Positions 32,498-43,531 of a stretch of 64,000 bases of DNA are shown here, one piece after another; the first letter of the stretch is position 1, and every line of letters starts with the position of its first letter. Under the pieces are notes generated by a model that saw only the letters and a list, made by a program, of their open reading frames with translations, was not told where the DNA came from and made no database searches. The DNA comes from Halocaridina rubra (lineage: Eukaryota; Arthropoda; Malacostraca; Decapoda; Atyidae), in NCBI GenBank assembly GCA_037179515.1, contig JAXCGZ010022668.1, positions 91,001 to 155,000 of the forward strand, given 5' to 3'. Position numbers and translations under genes: made by a program.

Positions 32498-34711
32498 AGT
32501 GGTAGATCAAGGGTACTTGGAATCATCCTGTTATGTTTTCCTCCCCCAGTAAGTTAAACTGGTGCTGACTCGATTAATTTCCCTCAAGAAAGGGACGACA
32601 GCCTCTTTTTATAGATAGAAGAAGAGTATCAATTGCTGAAATGGAATAGGAGATCTCATGATAAGGAATTTTAAGATCAGGATCAAATCAAAGGAGGTTT
32701 AAACAGGAAGCACAGATAAATTATCCAAAAATTTAAAGTTAAAATCAAGATATATGAAACAAGGGAGGAGTAGCCCTTAAAGACTCAGGAGAATAATAAA
32801 TTCTTTTATATATTGGCAGATGAGTTAGAAAAGTGAAAGAGAGACTATGAGGAAATTAACAGAGACTGTATGGAGATAAACTATCTGCACAGAAATAAGA
32901 CAGGGTTAGAGAGTATATCATAAATTGCTAAAGGTAAAGGATGCTGAAGAGATGATGGTGACCTGTTTGGGGATTATAACGTATGCATAATAGAGGAGGG
33001 AGAAAAGAGGAACTGACAAGCACTAGAGATGTGACAAATATATTAAGCAGTACATAACGATAAAATCAGTCCAGTTTTAGAATGATGAAGAGATGGTGTC
33101 GAACTTTTGCACATTCTTTGTCCTGTTTTCAAGAGGGGAAGATAGCACTGGAGTGGAAGACAGCATTCATTGCTCAAATGTAAAATATCCAAGGGCACTG
33201 GGAGAGTTTCAAAGAAAAGAGATCACTCTACTTAATTATCCAAAATAAACTTTATAAGCAAGTTTCAGTGGAAAAGCTGACAGGTCGTTCTGAGGCACTG
33301 ACTTGGAACATGCACCATGTAGGGATGGTCAAGGTTGTACAAATCAAGAGTTAGGCTTGAAGTATTTCCAAAATACTGTCTGAGGAAGACAGGTCTCTAC
33401 AATTATGGATCTCGGAATTAAAAGGATAGGAGAGACTGAAAAGTCAATATGGGAAGTTCAGATGTCTGTGATAAGAGGATATCTACTAAAGAGCATAAAA
33501 AATTCATCATGCATAGCTATTTAATATTTCTGATTATGCAATAATGCAGAAGACATAGAAGTGTTAGGCCAAGGAGTTAAAACAATGGAGAAGTGAGGTA
33601 CAGGTTGGAAACTGGGGAAATCATTTTTCAATCAGGAAAAAGCACTAATGCCCAAGTGTGATGCACATATACTGAGACTATGAATGTATATTCTACAAGT
33701 TAGTAAGGAAAAGAGTAGGGAACTGTAACGCAGCATAAAGTTTGAGAGGTGGAAAACTAAAAGATATGATTACTGGAAATGGTGACGGTGGAAGTCGAAA
33801 TCTGAAGATATTTTAGGGTGAACACGTAATCAGATTGTGGTAAAGGAAACGAGATCCAAAACAAAATGAGAGGGTTCTCTGGGCATTAATCATGGTGCGG
33901 AGGTACACATTATGATTACATGAGGGAGTAGTTCCTCTGTGAGTACTGTAGAGTAATGAATGTTGGACTCAGAACAGTTGAGTTGAGGATAGTTCATGTA
34001 TTGGCGACGAAATTCATTTGAATAATTTGTGGACTCTAAGGTTTCTAACAAGTAAGGAACGATGCACTTATAAAAATGTCCGGGATTTGGATATATATAA
34101 TGCAAAAAGAAAATAGATAGTTACAACACAGGCCTAAAAAGTAATGGATATAATGAGAATAGTGAGGAGGATTTATATGAATGCAAACTAAAAATATGCT
34201 AAAAACGAGATAGAGGGTAGGGTGTGAAATATCTTATACTTAGAAGACTATGCAAACAGCAGTTCTTAAAGGGGACTTTCCACAACAACTGTCGCTAACA
34301 GTCTTTACAAGTTTCCTATAATATACCTCTGTCTATTTGTACGAATGTACCCATGTGCTGACATAAAATTTATTTGCTCTCAACTCCATAAATACCTATC
34401 GTTTTTTTGTTTTTACCAATCCATTTAATCATACCATTCCTGAGAATTATGAATATAATTAACACTACAATTTCCCTGCTCAACCAATGCAAGATATCAG
34501 CTGTTCTAACACTAGAGTATATACTTAGCCTGTAAGGTAGAATTGTCCTGGAGTTTCAGACGAAGCACTCAACTTCCAGATATCCTCATATCAAAGTATC
34601 ACTCTCCATCTACTTACTCTTCTAGCTTCAAGCTAATATACCTAGCTAATTCAGCATTTCTTACTAGTTTTCCAGATTGACAATAAGTCTTATTGCCTCA
34701 TAACAATTAGG
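32498..34711. other. AT-rich DNA, no recognised gene
   Basis: No convincing ORF or RNA gene. Purine-rich on the plus strand from 32.6 to 34.2 kb, perhaps an old transposon too decayed to place. Confidence 0.4.
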
Positions 34712-34727
34712 TTCTTATGTTCTTATG
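34712..34727 (+). repeat. TTCTTATG terminal repeats preceding LINE-D
   Basis: Two TTCTTATG units of the kind that end LINE-D copies lie immediately before the truncated 5' end of copy D1. Confidence 0.7.
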
Positions 34728-35645
34728 AAGATCTAAATAGATTATCTGAATGGTCGGACAAATGGCAAATGGAATTTAATGTTGAAAAATGTAAAGTAGT
34801 TAAAATGGGTACTATAAAAGACAATACTAGTTATAAGCTAAATAACCATGAAATCATGAGTTCTCAGTGTGAAAGGGATTTGGGAGTTCTTGTGAGTAGT
34901 AGTCTTAAGCCAAGAGAGCAATGCACAGCAGTCAGAAATAAAGCAAACAGAATTTTAGGATTTATCTCAAGAAGCGTCAGCAATAGGACGGAAAAAGTTA
35001 TTTTGCAGCTCTATCTTGCATTAGTTAGGCCCCATTTAGATTATGCTGTGCAATTCTGGTCACCCTATTATAGAATGGAAATTGAATCCTTGGAGAGAGT
35101 GCAACGAAGAATGACCAAGATGATACACAATATCAGAAATCTACCATATGAGGACAGATTAAAAAAACTTAATCTACATTCTCTAGAGAGGCGAAGAGTT
35201 AGGGGGGATATGATTGAAGTGTATAAATGGTTTAAAGGGATTAACAAGGGAGATATTAATAAAGTTTTAAAAATTCATGATCAAACCAGAACTCGTAATA
35301 ATGGATTTAAGCTTGATAAATTTAGGTTCAGAAGGGAAATTGGTAAAAATTGGTTTGGTAATAGAGTAGCTGATGCATGGAACAAGCTTCCTAGTATGAT
35401 AGTAAATGCCAATACCTTAGACACCTTCAAATGTAGATTAGATAGACATATGACAGAGGTAGGGTGGGTATGAATAGGTTAGTGCTTATTAGAAAAATCA
35501 TAAAAAGAAAAACAGAATAAATAAGTAGAGTAGAATAGAATAGGTTAGACATGCTGAAAATACAATTCAAAAATGGAGCTGCCTCGTGTGTGCCAGTAGG
35601 CATGTTGCAGTGCCCTCTATTCTTATGTTCTTCTTATGTTCTTAT
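34728..35645 (+). mobile_element. LINE-D (CR1-like) copy D1, 5'-truncated, C-terminus open
   Basis: The 234-codon frame 34769-35473 is intact: EFNVEKCKVVKMG, CERDLGVLVSSSLKPREQC, LYLALVRPHLDYAVQFWSPYY, LERVQRRMTKMI, RRRVRGDMIEVYKWFKGI, and GNRVADAWNKLPS. This is the post-RT region of CR1/L2-type ORF2. Endonuclease and RT are missing. The 3' UTR ends in TTCTTATG repeats (35620-35645), the same kind of octamer tail as vertebrate CR1. It is distinct from LINE-A but shares its C-terminal architecture. Confidence 0.88.
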
Positions 35646-35980
35646 TTAAGCTTGATAAATTTAGGTTCAGAAGGGAAATTGGTAAAAATTGGTTTGGTAA
35701 TAGAGTAGCTGATGCATGGAACAAGCTTCCTAGTATGATAGTAAATGCCAATACCTTAGACACCTTCAAATGTAGATTAGATAGACATATGACAGAGGTA
35801 GGGTGGGTATGAATAGGTTAGTGCTTATTAGAAAAATCATAAAAAGAAAAACAGAATAAATAAGTAGAGTAGAATAGAATAGGTTAGACATGCTGAAAAT
35901 ACAATTCAAAAATGGAGCTGCCTCGTGTGTGCCAGTAGGCATGTTGCAGTGTCCTCTATTCTTATGTTCTTATGTTCTTA
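35646..35980 (+). mobile_element. LINE-D copy D2, head-to-tail with D1
   Basis: Repeats the last ~335 bp of D1 with, by eye, one base change (GCCC to GTCC near 35952) and a slightly different number of terminal octamers. It begins (TTTAAGCTTGATAAA) directly in the octamer tail of D1. Either a second truncated insertion into the tail or a very recent tandem duplication. Confidence 0.88.
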
Positions 35981-37700
35981 CATACTCGTATTCTAAACAC
36001 TTCTTTGTCCACATGTCAAAGGTCCCCTTAAGTTTGCTAAGAAACTTTCGGTTGCACTTACTAAGCAATTTATGTGTACCTGTGGAAGTGTACTATTATC
36101 TTTTTGTGCTTCCCTATATCCAACGCAAAGAACAACTGCCGTTATATTCATAACAAAAAGACTTATGCATAACTAACCTGCTGATCTTTAATGGACTAAT
36201 GATGCTGTATTGTGGCCATCACATCCTGAAGGCGAAGCCAATCAAGTTGAACTATACTGAAACTTACAAATTAGAGGAAAATTGTGATTAATATGTACAG
36301 TATTTAACAGTAAATATGCATATAATACATATAACTATTAATAAGTCATATTCATCCAAGCAAATTAAACATACTTTTATTTATAGTCTTATGATGATAT
36401 ATATACATAAACTTGTCCAAAGGCTCAATGTCTCTTGAGAGAAAAGTATTTACATGGCAATTATAGCACTTTTTTTAAATAAAAAACTGAACTGTAGTTG
36501 GTGACAATACTTAACCCCATAATACTTGATGATCGGCACTTCTAGACGATTTCTGTTGCCAATTCGCTGAGCTTCCAGGTAGGACAGTAGCATGACAGTG
36601 CATTTTTCTTTAGAAAATGCTTTTCCGGTAATGATATTCTCAAGCTAAACTAAACTAATTTAACCTATCGCACGGCTCATCTAATCCTTACATTTATTTA
36701 CACGAGTGAATAAATTTAAGGGTTGGATGCTTTCGCATAAATCGTAATGAGAACGGTGAATTGTATTTGAAAATCACCAACGTACAAAACAGTCAATTTA
36801 GATTTTTAATTAGCTAAGATTCCAAAACATACTACAAAACAAGCGAGAATATCCTAAACTAGTATTTATCTATTCCGGCGCAACTTCTGCTACGTTTCGC
36901 AACACACGATCAATATCAAATCAACCGATACACGATGATGAATACAAAGAAAAGCTTAACACATACCTTTTGTGCCCTTTATTGATGAAAACTAAGGTTT
37001 CAGGACTATCCTAAATTATTTATTATGGTTGTATTAAGGACTGCAATCTTAATTTTCAAACAAAAAATAAGTAATTAATTAATACTTTTATATTTCAACT
37101 GTATTCAAATTCTCCTTAATAAATTTTTGTGGTTAACTTTAATGATTGAAAGTGTTCATTCTGAAATTTAGGATAATCAATGTATCTGACACCATGTAAC
37201 CATTAGGCAAAAGACACAAAACACAAGCAAAAAGATTACAATACACATAATATATTAATACATTAGCACATAACATATTCATTCAGAAAGTAGCAGCCTG
37301 CGTTGCATGGAATGGAAAGGCCTTCCTGTTTTACATCTTAGTGTCAGTTACCTGAGCAAAAATTTAATGATGTTTTACATCCAAGCATTGGTTACTAAAC
37401 CAAAAATGCTCTCAAACATCTACACCAAAGCATTGGTTACATGAAAAAAAAAATTTGTCTCACATATGCGTACAATGCAGAAAGATTTTTACAGACTTTA
37501 GTTTACCAAATAATGACCATATAGACTACAGGATACAATGTGGATTATCCTTTTCACATCCGTTAGTAGATTAATCATGTAAGTTAATATATTCATAGTC
37601 ACAAAATATACAATAATAGCTATGTGGGGCCTCTTGGTTACAAGGTACAGTGCATTTGGCCTTACCTTGCCTGCATAAGATACCTGTAAAAAAATAAGAG
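35981..37700. other. AT-rich DNA, no recognised gene
   Basis: I see nothing identifiable on either strand. Scattered short poly-A/T runs only. Confidence 0.5.
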
Positions 37701-37701
37701 T

Positions 37702-37703
<2 letters not shown>

Positions 37704-37736
<33 letters not shown>

Positions 37737-37753
37737 ATACATACATACATACA
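37704..37753. repeat. Compound (AAT)n(ACAT)n microsatellite
   Basis: AAT units pass into about five TACA units that directly abut the 5' end of LINE-A copy A8. The same ACAT unit continues on its other side. Confidence 0.95.
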
Positions 37754-40734
37754 TTTTCGTTACAGAATACTTCCAGACAAAGGGGAGATAAAGAAGATAA
37801 TGACAGAAGATCAGGGGATGGGGCCTCATTAAGATTGTTATACACAAATGCTGATGGATTAGCTGGTAAGGCAGTAGAATTAAAAGATAGGATCCACAAC
37901 AGTAAGGCAGATATAGTAGCAATTACAGAGACTAAGTTGAGTGAGGACATAAACAGTGTCACAGTTTTTCCTAAGGGCTTCAGAATACTAAGGGTCGAAA
38001 GATCTGAGAGGACTGGTGGAGGGATAGCACTGCTCATAAGTGAGAGGATTCAAGTTGAAGAAATAAACTTGGCTATAGAAAGTGAGTTCAGGGAATTTCT
38101 TGTTGCTCGCATAAATACTGGGTCAGAGAGCATTATAATAACTGTTGTATACAACCCACCAAGGAACCAAAATAGGCTTGAAATTTATGAGGAAAGTCAT
38201 ATAGGTACTATTGAAGTCATAAACTCAGTTGTTAACATGGCACGGGAGAAAAAATGTAGGATTTTGATTATGGGAGACTTTAATCATAAAGAGATAGATT
38301 GGATAAATCTTGACCCACACAGTGGTGAGGACTCATTTGGGGCAAGATTCCTAGATTGCGTACAAGGGAATTTCCTACACCAACATGTAATGGAACCAAC
38401 AAGAGCCAGGGGTGGGGATGAGCCATCACTACTTGATCTAGTGTTCACAGATAATGTGTTGGATATTGAAAATATTGAGTATGAACCACCAATTGGAAAG
38501 AGTGACCACTGTGTGTTGTTGATGGAGTATATCATTGAAGACATTCTTCCTGAGAGTAGAGGCACTGAGGACATGAGGAGGAACTATCCGAAAGGAGATT
38601 ACATCAAAATGAATGAGCCTTTTGCAGTTATTGACTGGAGAACCTTATTTTACAACAAATCTGTGCAAGAAATGTATGACATCTTTTGTGAGAAATATGG
38701 GAAGATAGTAGATTGCTGCATACCTGTCACCAAAGTAGGTGTAATTCATGCCAGAGAGAAATGGTTCGATAATGGGTGTAAAAGAGCTAAGGAGTGGAGA
38801 GACAAATGCTGGAAAAGGTATAGGAGGAGAAAAAACATAAATGCCTGGCAAACCTACAAAAGAGCAAGAAATGACTACCTAAGTAAAAGGAGAGAGGCAG
38901 AGAGAGATTATGAGAGGGACATCACCAGGAAGGCTAAAGAAAATCCCAAGCTTTTCCACAGCTTTATCAGAGGAAAATTGAAGGTAAAAGAACAGGTTTT
39001 AAGGCTAAAGAGAGCGGATGGAAGCATCACTGAGACGGACGAAGAGATCTGCAAAGAATTGAACAAGGAGTTTCAGTCAGTATTTACAGTAGAAAATACC
39101 TCACCCCCTCAGATTGCAGTGATAGAAGCTCAAGGGCCGGTATTAGAGAACATCAACCTTACAGCCACAGAGGTATGCAAAGCGCTGATGGATTTAGATG
39201 TTCATAAAGCTACAGGTCCTGATGACATATCCCCTCATGTGCTTAAAAAATGCGCAAACACAATATCAGTGGCACTAAGTATCATATTTAAGGAGTCACT
39301 GGAGTCGGGGGAGATTCCAAGATGCTGGAAACAAGCAAATGTGATACCTATCTTCAAAAAGGGAAGGAGGGATACGGCTCTGAACTATAGACCAGTTTCC
39401 TTGACCAGCATAGTTTGCAAACTTATGGAGAAACTACTAAGGAAACATATCTCTCTTCACTTGGAATCCTTCAACTTTTTGTCAGTGAGGCAACATGGCT
39501 TCAGAGAAGGCAGATCAACAGTAACAAACTTATTAGAATTTTATGATGAGGTAAGCCAAATCTTACAGGAAAGAGAGGGCTGGGCAGATTGCATATTCCT
39601 AGACTTCCAGAAAGCGTTTGACACTGTTCCACATGGGAGACTTATTAGGAAGCTGCAATCAATGGCTAGAATAGGTGGAAATGTCTTGGAATGGATAAAA
39701 ACTTACTTAGAAGGAAGGGAACAGAGGGTTAGAATAAGACACTCAGTGTCTGAATGGAGAAGAGTTAGTAGTGGAGTTCCACAGGGTTCAGTTTTAGGGC
39801 CACTTTTGTTCCTTGTATATGTAAATGACCTACCAGAGTCTGTAAATTCATTCATGAATATGTTTGCAGATGATGCAAAGATTGTGAAGAAAGTAAAAAA
39901 CGAGAACAATGGTAGAGAACTTCAGGAGGATCTAAATAATCTGCATGAGTGGTCAGAAAAGTGGCTAATGAAATTCAATACTTCAAAATGTAAGGTAATG
40001 AGAATGGGTAGAAGTGCAAGAAGGCCCAAGCTTGACTACTCGGTGGCTGGAGTACAACTTCAAGAGACAGAAAATGAGAGAGATCTAGGAGTAAACATAC
40101 TGGCAGATTTGTCTCCAGAAATACATATAAATGGCGTAGTAAGGGCAGCATATGCATTCTTATCAAATGTAAGGGTAGCCTTCAGGCACATGGACAAGGA
40201 AATGTTCAGAAATATTTATGTAACCTATGTGAGGCCAAAACTCGAATATGCAGCCCCCTTTTGGAATCCGCACTTGAAAAAGCACATAGATAAGCTTGAA
40301 AAAGTTCAAAGACATGCCACGAAACTGGTGCCAGAAATATGCAATCTCGGTTATGATGAGAGGCTGAGGGAATTAGACTTGCCATCACTCGAAGCTAGAA
40401 GAGTAAGGGGGGATATGGTGACAGTCTTTAAATTCCTTCATGGTTATGATAGAGTGGATAGGGATCGATATTTCGATATGGCTGGCTCTAGAACTAGAGG
40501 TCATAGTTTGAAGCTTCGTAAGAAAACTTCTTTGCAGGATGTAAGGAAATACTTTTTCAGTGTAAGAGTAGTTGATAATTGGAATTGGCTAAGCGAGGAG
40601 GTAGTTAATGCTATCTCAATCCATAGTTTTAAGGACAGGTACGATAAGTATCACTAAGTCTAAAAATGGAACCGATCAGGAGACGGGAAGATACAAGCTT
40701 TGGGCTCTTTCCCGTAAACACAATTAGGTAATCA
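37754..40734 (+). mobile_element. LINE-A copy A8 inside an ACAT microsatellite, intact ORF2
   Basis: Truncated just after the ORF1 slippery-site region (starts TTTTCGTTACAG), so it carries only the last codons of ORF1, an intact ORF2 (37835-40657), 3' UTR with hairpin and a single terminal unit. Both flanks are ACAT repeats (37733-37753 and 40735-40751): the element has opened one microsatellite. The intact ORF and clean flanks suggest a recent insertion. Confidence 0.93.
37835..40657 (+). CDS. LINE-A ORF2: endonuclease and reverse transcriptase, intact (940 aa, copy A8)
   Basis: Collinear with the A7 ORF2 along all 940 codons. All endonuclease blocks (YTNADG, ITETKL, YNPPR, MGDFNHKEIDW, SDHC) and RT blocks (FLDFQKAFDTVPH, SGVPQGSVLGP, FADDAKIV) are present. 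By eye it differs from A7 at scattered residues, for example MNEPFAV for MNELFAV, TSPPQ for TPPPQ and RIRHS for RVRHS. As in A7 the frame has no ATG before the endonuclease and stays open upstream through GDGASLRLL. Only a promoter and ORF1 are missing for autonomy. Confidence 0.93.
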   Translation: MLYTNADGLAGKAVELKDRIHNSKADIVAITETKLSEDINSVTVFPKGFRILRVERSERTGGGIALLISERIQVEEINLAIESEFREFLVARINTGSESIIITVVYNPPRNQNRLEIYEESHIGTIEVINSVVNMAREKKCRILIMGDFNHKEIDWINLDPHSGEDSFGARFLDCVQGNFLHQHVMEPTRARGGDEPSLLDLVFTDNVLDIENIEYEPPIGKSDHCVLLMEYIIEDILPESRGTEDMRRNYPKGDYIKMNEPFAVIDWRTLFYNKSVQEMYDIFCEKYGKIVDCCIPVTKVGVIHAREKWFDNGCKRAKEWRDKCWKRYRRRKNINAWQTYKRARNDYLSKRREAERDYERDITRKAKENPKLFHSFIRGKLKVKEQVLRLKRADGSITETDEEICKELNKEFQSVFTVENTSPPQIAVIEAQGPVLENINLTATEVCKALMDLDVHKATGPDDISPHVLKKCANTISVALSIIFKESLESGEIPRCWKQANVIPIFKKGRRDTALNYRPVSLTSIVCKLMEKLLRKHISLHLESFNFLSVRQHGFREGRSTVTNLLEFYDEVSQILQEREGWADCIFLDFQKAFDTVPHGRLIRKLQSMARIGGNVLEWIKTYLEGREQRVRIRHSVSEWRRVSSGVPQGSVLGPLLFLVYVNDLPESVNSFMNMFADDAKIVKKVKNENNGRELQEDLNNLHEWSEKWLMKFNTSKCKVMRMGRSARRPKLDYSVAGVQLQETENERDLGVNILADLSPEIHINGVVRAAYAFLSNVRVAFRHMDKEMFRNIYVTYVRPKLEYAAPFWNPHLKKHIDKLEKVQRHATKLVPEICNLGYDERLRELDLPSLEARRVRGDMVTVFKFLHGYDRVDRDRYFDMAGSRTRGHSLKLRKKTSLQDVRKYFFSVRVVDNWNWLSEEVVNAISIHSFKDRYDKYH

Positions 40735-40909
40735 CATACATACATACATACTAGAAGTTATTAACGGATATGTCACCAACTTTTATATTAACCGGACATG
40801 CATAAGCAAACCAATTAATTTGTACTAAAGTAACTATACTGAACTCTCTATATACCCAGAATTCTGTAGTATTATGCATACCAGCTAAACAAATATGTTG
40901 TATTGAAAC

Positions 40910-40962
<53 letters not shown>

Positions 40963-41049
40963 TACAGTAATAATAATAATAATAATATAGTACAGCACTG
41001 TGATAATGATCATCCAAAATACTTGTTTCTTAATCATATCTTCTGCATT
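40735..41049. other. Spacer with ACAT and (AAT)n repeats
   Basis: ACAT units at 40735-40751, then unique AT-rich sequence, then AAT arrays at about 40911-40958 and 40968-40987. No gene. Confidence 0.7.
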
Positions 41050-42279
41050 ACACATGTAGAGAAATATTGATAAGAAAAAACCTAAAAGACCTTCATGAAT
41101 TCAAAACAGTATTCATTAAACCATACAGAACACAGGAAGAGATGGAAAGGATAAAAAACCTGTTGCAGAGGCTAGAAGGTTAAATGAGGGAAGAAATGAA
41201 GAGAAGAAAAATTTTGTTTTAGAGCTCTTCCAGCCAAAGGGGAGATAAAGAAGATAATGATAGAAGACCAGGGGATGCAGCCTCATGAAGACTGCTGTAC
41301 ACAAATGCTGATGGGATAGTTGGTAAGGCAGTAGAAATAAAGGATAGGATACGCAACAGTAAGGCAGATATAGTACCAGTTACAGAGACTAAGTGATGAC
41401 GTACAGTGTCAAAGTTTTTCCTAAGGGCTTCAGAATATTAAGAGTTGAAAGATCTGAGAGGACTGGTGGAGGGATAGCACTGCTCATAAGTTAAAGATTT
41501 TAGGTTGAAGAAATAAACTTTGCTCTAGAAAGTGAGCTCAAGGAATTTCTTGTTCCTCGCATAAATACTGGGTCAAAGAGCATTATAATAACTGTTTCAT
41601 ATAACCCACCAACGAGCCAAAATAGGCAAGAAGTCTATAAGGGAAGTCATATAGGTACTATTGAAGTCATAAACTCTGTTATTAACATTGCACAGGAGAG
41701 AAAATGTAAGATTTTGATTATGGAAGATTTTAATCATAGAGAGATAGATTGGATAAATCTTGATCCTCACAGTGGTGAGGACTCATTCAGGACAATATTC
41801 CTAGATTGCATACAAGGGAATTTCGTACACCAACATGAACTGGAACCAACGAGGGCGAGAGGTGGGATTAGCTATCACTGTCTGATCTAGTGTTCACAGA
41901 TGTGTTGGATATTGAAAAAATTGAGTATAAACTACCAATTGGGAAGAGTGACCACTGTATTTTAGATGGAGTATATCATCGAATATGTTCTGCCTGATAG
42001 TAGAGGCACTGAGAACACGAGGAGGAACTATCTGAAAGGAGATTACATAAAAATTAATGAGCTTTTTGCAGTTTCACCTACTCTGTTCCATCTTTCCATC
42101 AGTCCCCATCCTCCTCTCTTCTTCACGCCTTTGCCGATGATTCTACCCCGCATTATTCCTCTGCCTTTTCTTCACAATCTTCATCTGGTACTCATAATCA
42201 GTCTCCTATCACTCTTTCTTTTACTCTCAACTCCAATTTGCAGAGAGCATCTGATTGGGGCACCCAATATTTAGCTAGC

Positions 42280-42478
42280 CTTCTGGCTAGTACAGTGGTA
42301 ACGCGCTGGCCTCGCAATCGCGAGGTCGACAGATCGGTTCCTGCTCAGGACCGAGAGTTTAAGCTCTTTATTGGGAAGGTTACTAGCTGTGAATTGGGCA
42401 CCACAGTGGGGGGGTTGGGGCTTGCCTCGGCTAACGTTCTGAGGAGCATCTCTGATGGATATCAGAACTGAAACACCG
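42280..42478 (+). mobile_element. tRNA-derived SINE-1 in LINE-C
   Basis: Head with A-box-like CTAGTACAGTGGTAACGCGC and B-box-like GATCGGTTCCTGCTC, then a body with GACCGAGAGTTTAAGCT, CACCACAGTGGG and GGGGCTTGCC. The same body is present on the minus strand at 61.98-62.19 kb. It interrupts LINE-C between ASDWGTQ and FNNSKTQ. No clear target duplication or A/ATT tail at the 3' side here, so its end is approximate. Confidence 0.75.
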
Positions 42479-42629
42479 GCAAACTTTAACTTTAAATTTA
42501 ATAACTCCAAGACACAGTTTCTGGCTGTCTCTTTAACTTCTCTTCCTGATACCCCTATTGTCTTCGAAACTAAAAAAAATTTATCCTCTTAATTCTATTA
42601 CTATATTAGGAATCACGACAGCCTCTAAC

Positions 42630-43529
42630 TTGGAGGAAGCAAATAAAGCACAAGGGCAGGAGAGAAAGGAACTAGAAAAAAGAATGAAGAAGCTGGAAGG
42701 GGAAAAGAGTCAACTAGAATCTAGAATTTCTAAACAAGAAGATAAAAACAAACAGCTGAATGACAACCTAAAGGAATTAGATGTTAGTTAACTGCTCTCT
42801 TCTGAGAGAGACGAGATTGCTGCTTGGAATGTCCAGATTAAGGAATGCATTGAACAGTTCAGAAAAGAGTTCCAGGAGCTGAATATGGAAAATGTTGCCA
42901 TGAAAACTTCCTTTGCTGATGCACTAAAGGGGAATGTGGCAGTAAAAGAGGCTGTAAAGGTGGTGGCACTGGAAAACATACAAACAGTTGACTATAAAGA
43001 GACAGTAATCGAAAAAATGAAAGACGTTGTGATGGAAAGGGCAAACCCACTCATCAGACAGGCACTTGATAAGGAGAAGACAGTGGTAATCTCAGGCATA
43101 AGCGAATCCCAGGAGCCAACATGGCAGGGGAGACTTGAAGAAAATAAAGCTAGGGTTGTAGACCTGATAAGAAAGCTTGGAGTAGTTTGTGGTCCTGAGG
43201 ATATTGTAAACATACACCAACTAGGTAAATATTCGAGGGAAGGAAAGCCGAGACCAACAAAAGTAACCTTTGAGAGAGGGGAAACATGTAGGGAAATATT
43301 GTTGAGAAAAAAAAGTCTAAAAGACCTTCAAGAATTCAAAGAAGTGTTCATTAGACGATACAGAACACAGGAAGAGATGGAAAAGATCAAAAACTTGTTG
43401 AAAGAGGCAAGAAGGTTAAATGAGGAAAGAAATGAAGAACAGAAGAAAAACTTTCATTTCAGAGTTCTTCCAGACAAAGGGGAGATAAAGAAGATAATGA
43501 CAGAAGATCAGGGGATGGGGCCTCTTTAA
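42630..43529 (+). pseudogene. LINE-A ORF1 (copy A9), longest open C-terminal part
   Basis: The coiled coil is open to a TAA near 42787-42789 (TCA to TAA in the SSLLSSERD motif). From 42885 a 214-codon frame is uninterrupted: AMKTSFADALKGNVAVKEAV, the RRM-like VVISGISESQEPTWQGRLEE, DLIRKLGVVCGPEDIVNIHQ, TKVTFERGETCREILLRKK, then the basic helix RRYRTQEEMEKIKNLLKEARR and stop at 43529. This copy shows the family's undisturbed reading of the domain. Its slippery site is altered to A_AAC_UUU. Confidence 0.83.
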
Positions 43530-43531
43530 GA

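Noticed and set aside
32500..34700. Possible decayed RT domain around 33.1-33.7 kb
   Set aside because: A few residues resemble RT spacing (DYAIMQKT) but no run of motifs aligns in order; too weak.
42280..42350. Functional tRNA gene in the SINE-1 and SINE-2 heads
   Set aside because: A and B boxes are present but acceptor and anticodon stems do not pair properly and the sequence runs into conserved SINE bodies.
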